Shown piece by piece: positions 1 to 5,242 of a stretch of 5,242 nucleotides of DNA. The stretch's first letter is position 1, and each line of letters opens with the position of its first letter. Source of the stretch: an uncultured Rhodospirillales bacterium (GTDB lineage: Bacteria > Pseudomonadota > Alphaproteobacteria > CALMVH01). The position numbers were made by a program, and so were the translations under genes. The stretch covers positions 2,751 through 7,992 of the forward strand of contig CALMVH010000316.1 of NCBI GenBank assembly GCA_937873165.1, written 5' to 3'. The notes under the pieces were generated by a model. The model had not been told where the DNA came from, searched no databases, and was given only the letters and a program-made list of their open reading frames with translations.

Positions 1-2689
1 CCGCGGGACCGCCCGGGGGCAGCAGCGGCCAGCCATCCTGATCTTCCAGGCGCATCGTGAAATCGTGCCCAAGGCCCGTCGTGTTCAGCGCGTACGAGCC
101 CGGCTTGTCGATGTGGAAGGTATACAGCCCGCCCTGCGAGGGCGGCAGCGTTGCGCGCGCCGTCAGTTCCGGCGTCAGGGTTCCGAAATCCACCAAGGGC
201 GTTTCCGTCAGGGCGACGCCGATGTTGCCGTGGCTGGGGCCTGCGGGGGTGATCGTCAGCTGATAATCACCTTGCGCAAGATACCGCTTGATCAGGAAGT
301 TCCGCCCGATGCCGTTGGCGGTTTCGCTGTCGAGACTCGGCAGTACGCGCGTCCGCAGCGTGCCGGTGGTTTCGATTAGGCCCGTTGATTCCAGCCTGTA
401 CAACGCAGGCTTTCCGACCGCAACGGCGAAGGTCGCATGCTGCTGGGCGGCAAGATCGGCATAAAGCGTTTTGCCGCTTCCCAGAACCGGGAACGTTGGC
501 AGGCTGCTCAGCAATTTCGCGTCGATCTGGGGCAGGGGGGCATCGCCCCGCAGCGTTGCAGGCGCAAAGACGACAGATACATAATGCGCGTCCGGTCCTG
601 GCAGCGTGAAGGCTAGGTCATGAGTTCCGCGTCTTAGCGTTAACGATAGATCGGCAGCGGACTTATCGGCCGAGACGGGCAGAACCGTGCCATCATCGCT
701 GGAAACGCTTACGCGGCCGTCCGCCGGCACCGTGACAGGCAGTTCAATCGACTGGGCCGCCGCCACTTCGAACGCTGCGCCGGCCGACAGGTCGACCGGC
801 GATTTGTAGAAGCGCAAGCCGCTATGCACGTTGGCCTGCGTGTTGCCGTAAATCCAGTAAAACCCGGGGATAGGAAACTTCATGGCCATCATTCCAGCGG
901 CCTGACGCGGCGCCGGACGGGTGGGCACGGGCGAGCCCTTGGCGTGCAGGCTTAGCGTCAGAACCCCTTTGCCACCGTCGCGAGGCCGGATATTAAGCCG
1001 GTAGAAGCCCGGATCGACGGCCCAGACGTAGCCCGACGGCTCGTCCGGTTGCGCTCGGTAATTGGTCTGCGCGATCAGGGGTTCGATGCGGAACTCGGCT
1101 TCGGCCCCTTCGCCATCGACGCTGAGGTCGACCGGCTCGGTGACTTCCAGATACAGATTGCTATCGTCCAGAAGGTTGAAGCGTCGCTGCCAGGATACCG
1201 CCTTGCTCACCTTGATGGCGGTCGAGGCGATCACCCGGTCGTGCGGATCCGCCACCACGATCGTGGGATCGAGTTCGTCGATATCGTTGCCACTGTTGTA
1301 CAGCGCTACCCAGCCGGAGTCGCCCGCTCGCACGGTCAGCTCGGTCCGTTCCTGCCGATCGTCGAACCATGTCAGGCGATACGGCGCCCCAGGCTTGTAC
1401 TCAATGGTGACCAGCGTCATGGACCCTGCGGGTCCCTGCACGCCCGATACTTCGGCAAACGGATCGCGAGTGCTCTTGTCGATGGTGGCGCGATTGCTGC
1501 CGCCCAGGAACGGCGTCTTCGCGTCATAAGGCTGGATGCTGATCGCGGCTTGCTCCGGTTGATCGATATCCAGGCGGAAATAAGTCGCGGTGGCCGGCAC
1601 CAGGAACCGGTCGGTTCCTGTGGCGGATGTCGTCCGGCGCGTACGGCCGGCTTCCGCTAGCGCGGGAATGCCGTAGCGAATGTGCAGGGGCTTCGCCTCC
1701 GAGCCATTCGCCCATTTCTGGCCTTCGCCCCCATAGGCCGTCAGCTTGTAAAGCCCGGGCTCCAGCGTCGCCGCCAGCTGCCGCACGGCCAATGGCTGGC
1801 CTCCGTTCGGGTCGGCTACCGAGGCGCCCGGAACTGCGGCGACCATCCATTTACCGTCGCGCCACAGGCGCAGGTCGTCGAGGTAGCGGCCCGAAGCCTC
1901 GATCACCACGTCGCGCCGCTCGGAAATGTTCAGCCAGTACGATCGCTGCTGGTGGTCGCCCAGATCCGTATCCAGCGGTTTCAGTTCCACCAGCTGGCGC
2001 GGCGTCGCTTCCAGCTCGATCGACGGCACGATCGATACTTCGGAATCGCCAGAGCCGTGCGGATCGGCGAACAGGTTGACCTTGTACTGTCCTGCATCGA
2101 GGAATGAGTCAGTCCTGCCGTCGGCATGACCTGCCGAGCCCTGCACAATGCCGGGTCCGCCCACCCGGTCCACCACCTGTATGGCGGTCCCTTGGTCGCT
2201 TTTTACCTGCACGGCATACCGGCCGAACGCCGGAACGGCCAACATCGCGTCGTGGGTGCCGGTGGCTGGAAAAATCGTCTTGTCGAATGTGGGTCCCGTA
2301 CTGGACACCGGCGGCACGGTCGTCATGGCCTTCAGGGCAGAAACGCGCGCCTGATACAGTCCGGTCAGGCAAGCCGTGGCATCGGCCGATTTCGATGGAT
2401 CGATGTCGCCCTTAAGGGGAATACCGCAGGTTGCATGGCGCGATTGCAACCATTGCCGCTGAGCCTGCAAACTCTCGGCACGGCCCGCTTCATCCTGCTG
2501 CTCCCGGCTGGCGCGAAAGGCAGCCGCCATGGCTGCATCCAAATCCGCCAGCTTTAGATCATTGCAAGTCAGATGCTCGATCGCCGTCGCAGCCCGTGTG
2601 CAATCAAAGCTGGGCGAGGGCGGTGCTGCATTCGCCGCTACCACAAACCTTAGGAGGGCGCATGCAAATAGAGCAACGGCGATGCGCAC
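1..2689 (-). CDS. Large exported protein, LprI/DUF1311-like N-terminal domain plus beta-rich repeat modules (3' end beyond window)
   Basis: This frame has no stop from the GTG at 2689 to the window edge, giving 896 codons with the C-terminus missing. GTG is the only ATG/GTG/TTG in frame after the preceding gene's stop, and it places a good signal peptide at the N-terminus: MRIAVALFACALLR, then AANA, cleaved near residue 21. Residues 28-120 match the LprI/DUF1311 pattern: C30, C42, C88 and C107, a TAIEHLTC segment, helical LADLDAAMAAAF, LQAQRQWLQSR before C88, and ACLTGLYQARVSAL. M. tuberculosis LprI of this family is a lysozyme inhibitor; most homologues are untested. From about residue 135 on I see no cysteine and no membrane helix, only beta-rich sequence in which G-x-Y-x-L/V turns recur (Y158, Y202, Y314, Y437, Y563, Y764, Y809, Y856, Y866), as in pre-peptidase C-terminal-like beta-sandwiches. 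The family usually consists of short proteins, so this length is unusual. The Shine-Dalgarno is weak (AAAGAGA). I infer a periplasmic or surface scaffold working with the upstream motor genes. The function is not recognised. Confidence 0.87.
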   Translation of the reverse strand, partial: MRIAVALFACALLRFVVAANAAPPSPSFDCTRAATAIEHLTCNDLKLADLDAAMAAAFRASREQQDEAGRAESLQAQRQWLQSRHATCGIPLKGDIDPSKSADATACLTGLYQARVSALKAMTTVPPVSSTGPTFDKTIFPATGTHDAMLAVPAFGRYAVQVKSDQGTAIQVVDRVGGPGIVQGSAGHADGRTDSFLDAGQYKVNLFADPHGSGDSEVSIVPSIELEATPRQLVELKPLDTDLGDHQQRSYWLNISERRDVVIEASGRYLDDLRLWRDGKWMVAAVPGASVADPNGGQPLAVRQLAATLEPGLYKLTAYGGEGQKWANGSEAKPLHIRYGIPALAEAGRTRRTTSATGTDRFLVPATATYFRLDIDQPEQAAISIQPYDAKTPFLGGSNRATIDKSTRDPFAEVSGVQGPAGSMTLVTIEYKPGAPYRLTWFDDRQERTELTVRAGDSGWVALYNSGNDIDELDPTIVVADPHDRVIASTAIKVSKAVSWQRRFNLLDDSNLYLEVTEPVDLSVDGEGAEAEFRIEPLIAQTNYRAQPDEPSGYVWAVDPGFYRLNIRPRDGGKGVLTLSLHAKGSPVPTRPAPRQAAGMMAMKFPIPGFYWIYGNTQANVHSGLRFYKSPVDLSAGAAFEVAAAQSIELPVTVPADGRVSVSSDDGTVLPVSADKSAADLSLTLRRGTHDLAFTLPGPDAHYVSVVFAPATLRGDAPLPQIDAKLLSSLPTFPVLGSGKTLYADLAAQQHATFAVAVGKPALYRLESTGLIETTGTLRTRVLPSLDSETANGIGRNFLIKRYLAQGDYQLTITPAGPSHGNIGVALTETPLVDFGTLTPELTARATLPPSQGGLYTFHIDKPGSYALNTTGLGHDFTMRLEDQDGWPLLPPGGPA

Positions 2690-2716
2690 GGGGGTTGGTC
2701 TCTTTTTGTTTTCCCG

Positions 2717-2745
2717 AGCATAACGGCTGCCGTGCAGGCTTACAA
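2717..2745 (-). promoter_or_regulatory. Possible sigma70-type promoter for the large LprI-like gene
   Basis: On the minus strand TTGTAA (2745-2740) and TATGCT (2722-2717) are separated by exactly 17 nt. Each hexamer matches four of six consensus bases. A start site near 2710 would leave a leader of about 20 nt before the GTG at 2689, enough for the weak AAAGAGA ribosome site. The spacer contains one arm of a 9-bp inverted repeat, and the -35 hexamer lies between the arms, which would suit an operator. Matches this loose occur by chance, and alphaproteobacterial promoters often differ from the E. coli consensus. Confidence 0.3.
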
Positions 2746-2756
2746 CTGGCAGCCGT
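2723..2756 (-). repeat. 9-bp perfect inverted repeat upstream of the large gene
   Basis: The arms ACGGCTGCC (2723-2731) and GGCAGCCGT (2748-2756) are perfect complements separated by 16 nt. In RNA this gives a GC-rich stem ending 33 nt before the GTG start. No U-run follows on the minus strand (UAUGCUCGGG comes next), so it is not a typical intrinsic terminator. It overlaps the proposed -35/-10 region, so it could be a regulator-binding site, a leader hairpin, or a processing signal that changes the expression ratio between the motor genes and the large gene. Confidence 0.5.
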
Positions 2757-2765
2757 GCTTTAGAA

Positions 2766-2782
2766 GGCGATTTTAGATCGCC
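2766..2782 (-). other. Short stem-loop just after the MotB-like gene
   Basis: GGCGAT (2766-2771) and ATCGCC (2777-2782) form a perfect 6-bp stem with a 5-nt loop, 28 nt past the stop codon of the MotB-like gene. On the minus strand it is followed by TTCTAAAG, too poor in U for a strong rho-independent terminator. It may be a weak attenuator or an mRNA 3'-end stabiliser, and partial read-through into the next gene is plausible. Confidence 0.35.
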
Positions 2783-2809
2783 GGGGACATACAGACTCTC
2801 GCAAAAAGC

Positions 2810-3787
2810 TTATCTTTGGTCGAACTTGAATTCGATCCTGCGGTTGCGGGCCAATGCGGCTTCGCTGTCGCCCTTGTCGATCGGATCGAACTCGGCGAAG
2901 CCCGCCGCCGCTATGCGGTCGGGAGGCAGGCCCTGCGCGATCAGGAACTGCGCGACCGCCACGGCCCGCGCGGTCGAGAGCTCCCAGTTGGAGCGGAACT
3001 GCGCGGTCACGATTGGCCGCTTATCGGTGTGGCCCTGGACTTCGAGGATCCATGGGATGTCGGACGGGATACGTTGCGACAGGTTGATCAGCACGCCCGA
3101 GAGTTCCTGCAGCTTGTCCTTGCCCGCCGGCTGAAGCTCCGCCGATCCGCTGGGAAACAGCAGTTCCGATTGCAGCATGAAGCGATCGCCGACGATGCGA
3201 ATATCGGGCTGGGTGCCGAGGACTTCGCGCAGCCTGCCAAAGAACTCCGACCGGTACTTGGCCAGTTCCTCGACGCGGCTTAATAGCGCCGTATTCAGTC
3301 GGCCGGTCAGATCGTCGATCTTCGTCTGTTGATCCTTGTTCTTCGCTTCCGACGCCGCAAGGTCGTTTTCGATGCGCGTCAGCTGGTCCCGCAGGGCCCC
3401 GACCTGCTCATTGAGCAACGCCAGTTGAGCTGTTTTCGCGTCGAGATCCTTCGCCTGATCCCCTGCCGCTGCTAGCTTCGCCTGCGCGTCGTCGCGTTGC
3501 GCCTGCGCGTCTGCCAGCTGTGCGGCCATGCGCGCGAGCTGATCCTTGATCTCGGCCGATCCCGTGCGTTCGACCGCCAACAGGTTGGCAAGCTCCGCAA
3601 TCTGCGTGTTCAGTTTGGCTAAGGCGTCGTTCTTCTCAGCAAGCGTGCCTTGCAGGAAGCTCTGCGCGACAACAAACACGAGCACCACGAAGATCACAAC
3701 GATGACCAGCGATGACAGGGCATCGACCCAGCCGGGCCAGACGTTGATCTCCTGCCGCGGCGCCTGCCCCCGGCGCGAAAACGCCAT
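2810..3787 (-). CDS. MotB/ZorB-like motor subunit with long coiled coil and OmpA-type peptidoglycan-binding domain
   Basis: A complete protein of 325 residues that I infer to be the peptidoglycan-gripping partner of the MotA-like channel encoded just upstream. A short cytoplasmic N-terminus leads into one membrane helix (about 22-45, WVDALSSLVIVVIFVV). D22 at its start sits where MotB and ZorB carry the ion-binding aspartate. Residues about 47-178 are Ala/Gln/Lys/Asp/Leu-rich with heptad-like leucines, a long coiled coil. Residues about 197-325 form the OmpA-like domain: FPSGSAEL (211-218), VQGHTDKRP with D255, NWELSTARAVAVAQFL with R274, and RNRRIEFKF at the C-terminus. D255 and R274 correspond to the OmpA residues that bind diaminopimelate, so binding looks intact. 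The start is supported by GGAAGG 5 nt upstream. The gene begins 1 nt after the channel gene stops, so the two are probably translationally coupled. There is no signal peptide cleavage site; the helix is an anchor. The coiled coil is much longer than the linker in flagellar MotB, so this is not an ordinary flagellar stator subunit. Confidence 0.94.
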   Translation of the reverse strand: MAFSRRGQAPRQEINVWPGWVDALSSLVIVVIFVVLVFVVAQSFLQGTLAEKNDALAKLNTQIAELANLLAVERTGSAEIKDQLARMAAQLADAQAQRDDAQAKLAAAGDQAKDLDAKTAQLALLNEQVGALRDQLTRIENDLAASEAKNKDQQTKIDDLTGRLNTALLSRVEELAKYRSEFFGRLREVLGTQPDIRIVGDRFMLQSELLFPSGSAELQPAGKDKLQELSGVLINLSQRIPSDIPWILEVQGHTDKRPIVTAQFRSNWELSTARAVAVAQFLIAQGLPPDRIAAAGFAEFDPIDKGDSEAALARNRRIEFKFDQR

Positions 3788-3788
3788 T

Positions 3789-4916
3789 TCAGCCTTCCGT
3801 CAGAGGAGGCGGGGTGCCGATCGTGGACACTGCCGAAGGCGACGTACCGCCAGCCGAAATCGTGCGTGCGATCAATTTCAGGTCGCCGCGCAGATCCTGC
3901 GTGGTTTGGCGGCGTCCAACCGCAATATCGTCGGCCAGCCGCGACAGGGTCTGGTTGATGCCTTGAAGTTGCGCCCGCGTCGCGTCATCCGGGGTTGTTT
4001 GCCCAACGCCCTGAAGTGCCGCGATCAAAGCCGTATGCGACCCCACCAGCGCATCGAGCCGGGTGCCGAGCTGTGTCAGAACTTGATTGGTTTCCCGCCG
4101 TTCGCCCTCGCCCAGCTGCAGGCTGCTGCGCAGTTTTTCCATCGCCTCCGTCGTGTGTTCCAGCAGGGCTTGCACATAGTGCGGCGTTGAGACCGGGTCG
4201 TGGCTGTCGAGGTAGGGTACGTTGTTCTGCACCTTGGTGGCACCGGACAGCCAGTCCTCGAGGTTTCGGAAGAAGGCGGTCTGCGCTTGTCCCAGTTGAA
4301 GGTCGAGAAAGCCCAGCACCAGCGATCCCGTCAGTCCGAACAGCGACGCACTGAAGGCCGTGCCCATGCCATTCAGCGGTGCCTGCAATCCTTGCTTCAG
4401 CGCGGCGAAGCCTTGCGCGGGCGCCGTGCCGGTGAAATCGAGATCACCGATTACGTTGCTGACAGCCCCCACGGTCCGGATCAGGCCCCAGAAGGTGCCG
4501 AGCAGGCCAAGGAAGATCAAGAGGTTGATCAGGTAGCGCGACAGCTCGCGCGATTCGTCCAGCCGGGCGCCCACGCCGTCCAGCACCGACCGCAGGGTGA
4601 CGGGCGAAAGCGTCGGCAGGCCGTCGCGGCCCTGGCTCATGCTGGCAACGGGCCGCAGCAGATTGGGCAGGACGCGGGTACGACCGTTTTCATCAACGGC
4701 GCGCATCCATTCGACTTCGGGACCCAGCCGGATGGTGTGTCGCAGAATGAAACCAATGCCGATCAGAAGCGTTGCGATAATCACGCCGTTCAGCAACGGG
4801 TTGTTCATGAAGGCTTGCAGCAGAACGGGCGACAGAACGACCGCCAGCGCCAGGACCACCGCAAGGAACAGAAGGATGCGAACGACGTACCGGCGCGGTC
4901 CCTGCATACGATCCAT
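3789..4916 (-). CDS. MotA/TolQ/ExbB-family proton-channel protein (ZorA/MotA-like) with long C-terminal tail
   Basis: A complete protein of 375 residues, predicted to sit in the inner membrane and use ion flow to drive its MotB-like partner. Four hydrophobic segments are visible: about 13-36, 42-59, 128-149 and 183-207. The third contains LLGTFWGLI and the fourth GMGTAFSASLFGLTGS, the two conserved channel helices of this family; T141 and T186 are the likely pore-facing threonines. The loop between helices 2 and 3 (about 60-127) is shorter than in flagellar MotA. Helix 4 is followed by a cytoplasmic tail of about 165 residues, mostly helical with LxxL patterns (245-350) and ending in a Gly/Ser/Thr/Pro-rich stretch. 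A long tail is also typical of ZorA. The start at 4916 is preferred because TAAAGG, overlapping the upstream stop, lies 11 nt before it; M4 has no comparable site. ExbB/TolQ proteins usually have three helices and are shorter, so MotA/ZorA is the better comparison. The exact function is unknown. Confidence 0.92.
   Translation of the reverse strand: MDRMQGPRRYVVRILLFLAVVLALAVVLSPVLLQAFMNNPLLNGVIIATLLIGIGFILRHTIRLGPEVEWMRAVDENGRTRVLPNLLRPVASMSQGRDGLPTLSPVTLRSVLDGVGARLDESRELSRYLINLLIFLGLLGTFWGLIRTVGAVSNVIGDLDFTGTAPAQGFAALKQGLQAPLNGMGTAFSASLFGLTGSLVLGFLDLQLGQAQTAFFRNLEDWLSGATKVQNNVPYLDSHDPVSTPHYVQALLEHTTEAMEKLRSSLQLGEGERRETNQVLTQLGTRLDALVGSHTALIAALQGVGQTTPDDATRAQLQGINQTLSRLADDIAVGRRQTTQDLRGDLKLIARTISAGGTSPSAVSTIGTPPPLTEG
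3793..3798 (-). promoter_or_regulatory. Ribosome binding site of the MotB-like gene
   Basis: GGAAGG (3798-3793) lies inside the last codons of the channel gene, 5 nt before the ATG at 3787. The stop TGA and the next ATG are separated by a single A. This supports the chosen start and suggests that a terminating ribosome re-initiates, keeping the two motor subunits in a fixed ratio. Confidence 0.7.
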
Positions 4917-4927
4917 GCGCGGACGGG

Positions 4928-4933
4928 CCTTTA
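4928..4933 (-). promoter_or_regulatory. Ribosome binding site of the MotA-like gene
   Basis: TAAAGG (4933-4928) contains the stop codon of the OmpA-type gene as its first three bases. The spacing to the ATG at 4916 is 11 nt, a little long. It favours the first Met over M4 at 4907 and ties translation of the channel to the gene before it. Confidence 0.45.
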
Positions 4934-5242
4934 GCGCATCAGGAAAAGGTCAACTCGGTCGCCGGCGTTCTGGTCCGATGCGCCCAAGGCCCTGACGTCG
5001 ATCCGTTCGTCGGCAATGCCGCGGCTGGTCAGATACGACTTGACGGCCAGTGCCCGCGCCAGCGAAACGCGGCGAGCCTTGCTGGCGGAATCCGCCGCCG
5101 TGGCAAACGCCCGCAGTTCGACGCGCAGATCGGGATTGTCGCCCAGGCGGCTGACAATCTTGTCAAGCTTCGCCATTTCGGGCGAGGGAACAACGGCCTG
5201 TCCCGGCTGGAAGTCGACACGCAGATCCGCGTTCGACAAGGG
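4931..5242 (-). CDS. OmpA-family protein, C-terminal domain only (5' end beyond window)
   Basis: The last 103 residues are visible, in frame to the edge. The TTG near the edge (5239) is almost certainly an internal Leu codon, because the first beta strand of the domain begins only a few residues later. The domain order fits OmpA-like peptidoglycan-associated folds: a strand and turn (LRVDFQPGQAVV), a helix (EMAKLDKIVSRL), a strand (DLRVELRAFA), the helix SLARALAVKSYL with its conserved Arg, then GIADERIDVRALG and a final DRVDLFLMR. The usual GHTD is replaced by AFATAAD, so the acidic ligand residue is shifted or is the Asp of AAD. This variant is common in alphaproteobacterial OmpA-like proteins. 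It ends 14 nt before the channel gene and probably shares its operon. Whether the missing N-terminus carries a signal peptide, a membrane anchor or a barrel cannot be seen. It is probably a second periplasmic peptidoglycan-contacting part of the same machine. Confidence 0.87.
   Translation of the reverse strand, partial: PLSNADLRVDFQPGQAVVPSPEMAKLDKIVSRLGDNPDLRVELRAFATAADSASKARRVSLARALAVKSYLTSRGIADERIDVRALGASDQNAGDRVDLFLMR

Noticed and set aside
1421..1435. GGACCC/GGGTCC 6-bp inverted repeat with a 3-nt loop
   Set aside because: It is short, lies within coding sequence, and is expected by chance in GC-rich DNA.
1049..2129. Several plus-strand open frames opposite the large gene
   Set aside because: They overlap one another in different frames and give low-complexity Arg/Pro/Ser-rich proteins. 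The minus-strand frame is continuous, with a signal peptide and a recognisable domain.
2660..2689. Lipoprotein signal with C10 as the lipidated cysteine
   Set aside because: The sequence before C10 (LFA) fits a lipobox poorly because of the Phe, and it would leave only nine residues before cleavage. The AANA site near residue 21 fits signal peptidase I better.
2650..2721. 23-codon frame from an ATG at 2721 overlapping the GTG start of the large gene
   Set aside because: It has no Shine-Dalgarno, its ATG lies inside the proposed -10 hexamer, and the peptide is featureless. A leader-peptide role cannot be excluded but has no support.
2766..2782. Intrinsic terminator after the MotB-like gene
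   Set aside because: The stem is only 6 bp and no U-run follows it on the minus strand, so it is kept only as a weak stem-loop.
2810..4916. Flagellar stator MotA/MotB
   Set aside because: The loop between helices 2 and 3 is short, the channel protein has a long extra tail, the partner has a 130-residue coiled coil, and no flagellar gene is nearby.
4200..4934. Long plus-strand open frame opposite the MotA-like gene (244 codons)
   Set aside because: It is antisense to a clear membrane protein gene. Its translation is Gln/Arg/His/Gly-rich without recognisable domains, as expected for the complement of a GC-rich gene.
2810..5242. Complete Zorya defence system
   Set aside because: Only the motor pair resembles Zorya. 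No ZorC, ZorD or ZorE is visible, and the neighbours are envelope proteins.

Overview
The window is GC-rich, with dense coding on the minus strand and a style of OmpA domain (SLARALAVKSYL followed by RIDVRALG) familiar from Alphaproteobacteria. I infer a Gram-negative alphaproteobacterium, perhaps Rhodospirillales or Sphingomonadales. The order is a guess from sequence style, not from a search.

All four genes I can support lie on the minus strand, so transcription runs from high to low coordinates. In that order they are: (1) the C-terminal end of an OmpA-family protein, entering from beyond the right edge (5242-4931); (2) a 375-residue four-helix MotA/TolQ/ExbB-type proton-channel protein with a long cytoplasmic tail (4916-3789); (3) a 325-residue MotB/ZorB-type partner with one membrane helix, a long periplasmic coiled coil and an OmpA-like peptidoglycan-binding domain (3787-2810); (4) a very large exported protein starting at a GTG codon (2689) and still open at the left edge, with at least 896 residues. 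Protein 4 has an LprI/DUF1311-type four-cysteine domain behind its signal peptide, followed by about 770 residues of cysteine-free, beta-rich modules.

Genes 1-3 are packed like an operon: 14 nt between 1 and 2, and 1 nt between 2 and 3. A 120-nt gap separates 3 from 4. It holds two inverted repeats and a possible sigma70-type promoter, so gene 4 may be co-transcribed, separately initiated, or both.

The likely theme is an ion-driven motor in the cell envelope. Proteins 2 and 3 would form a 5:2-type inner-membrane stator that uses proton flow to move or extend a peptidoglycan-gripping arm. Proteins 1 and 4 would act in the periplasm or at the outer membrane. The pair resembles ZorA/ZorB of Zorya anti-phage systems in architecture, but no ZorC, ZorD or other nuclease or helicase is visible. 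The third OmpA-type protein and the giant LprI-type protein suggest a different, possibly housekeeping, envelope function. I found no tRNA, rRNA, CRISPR array, insertion sequence or phage gene.
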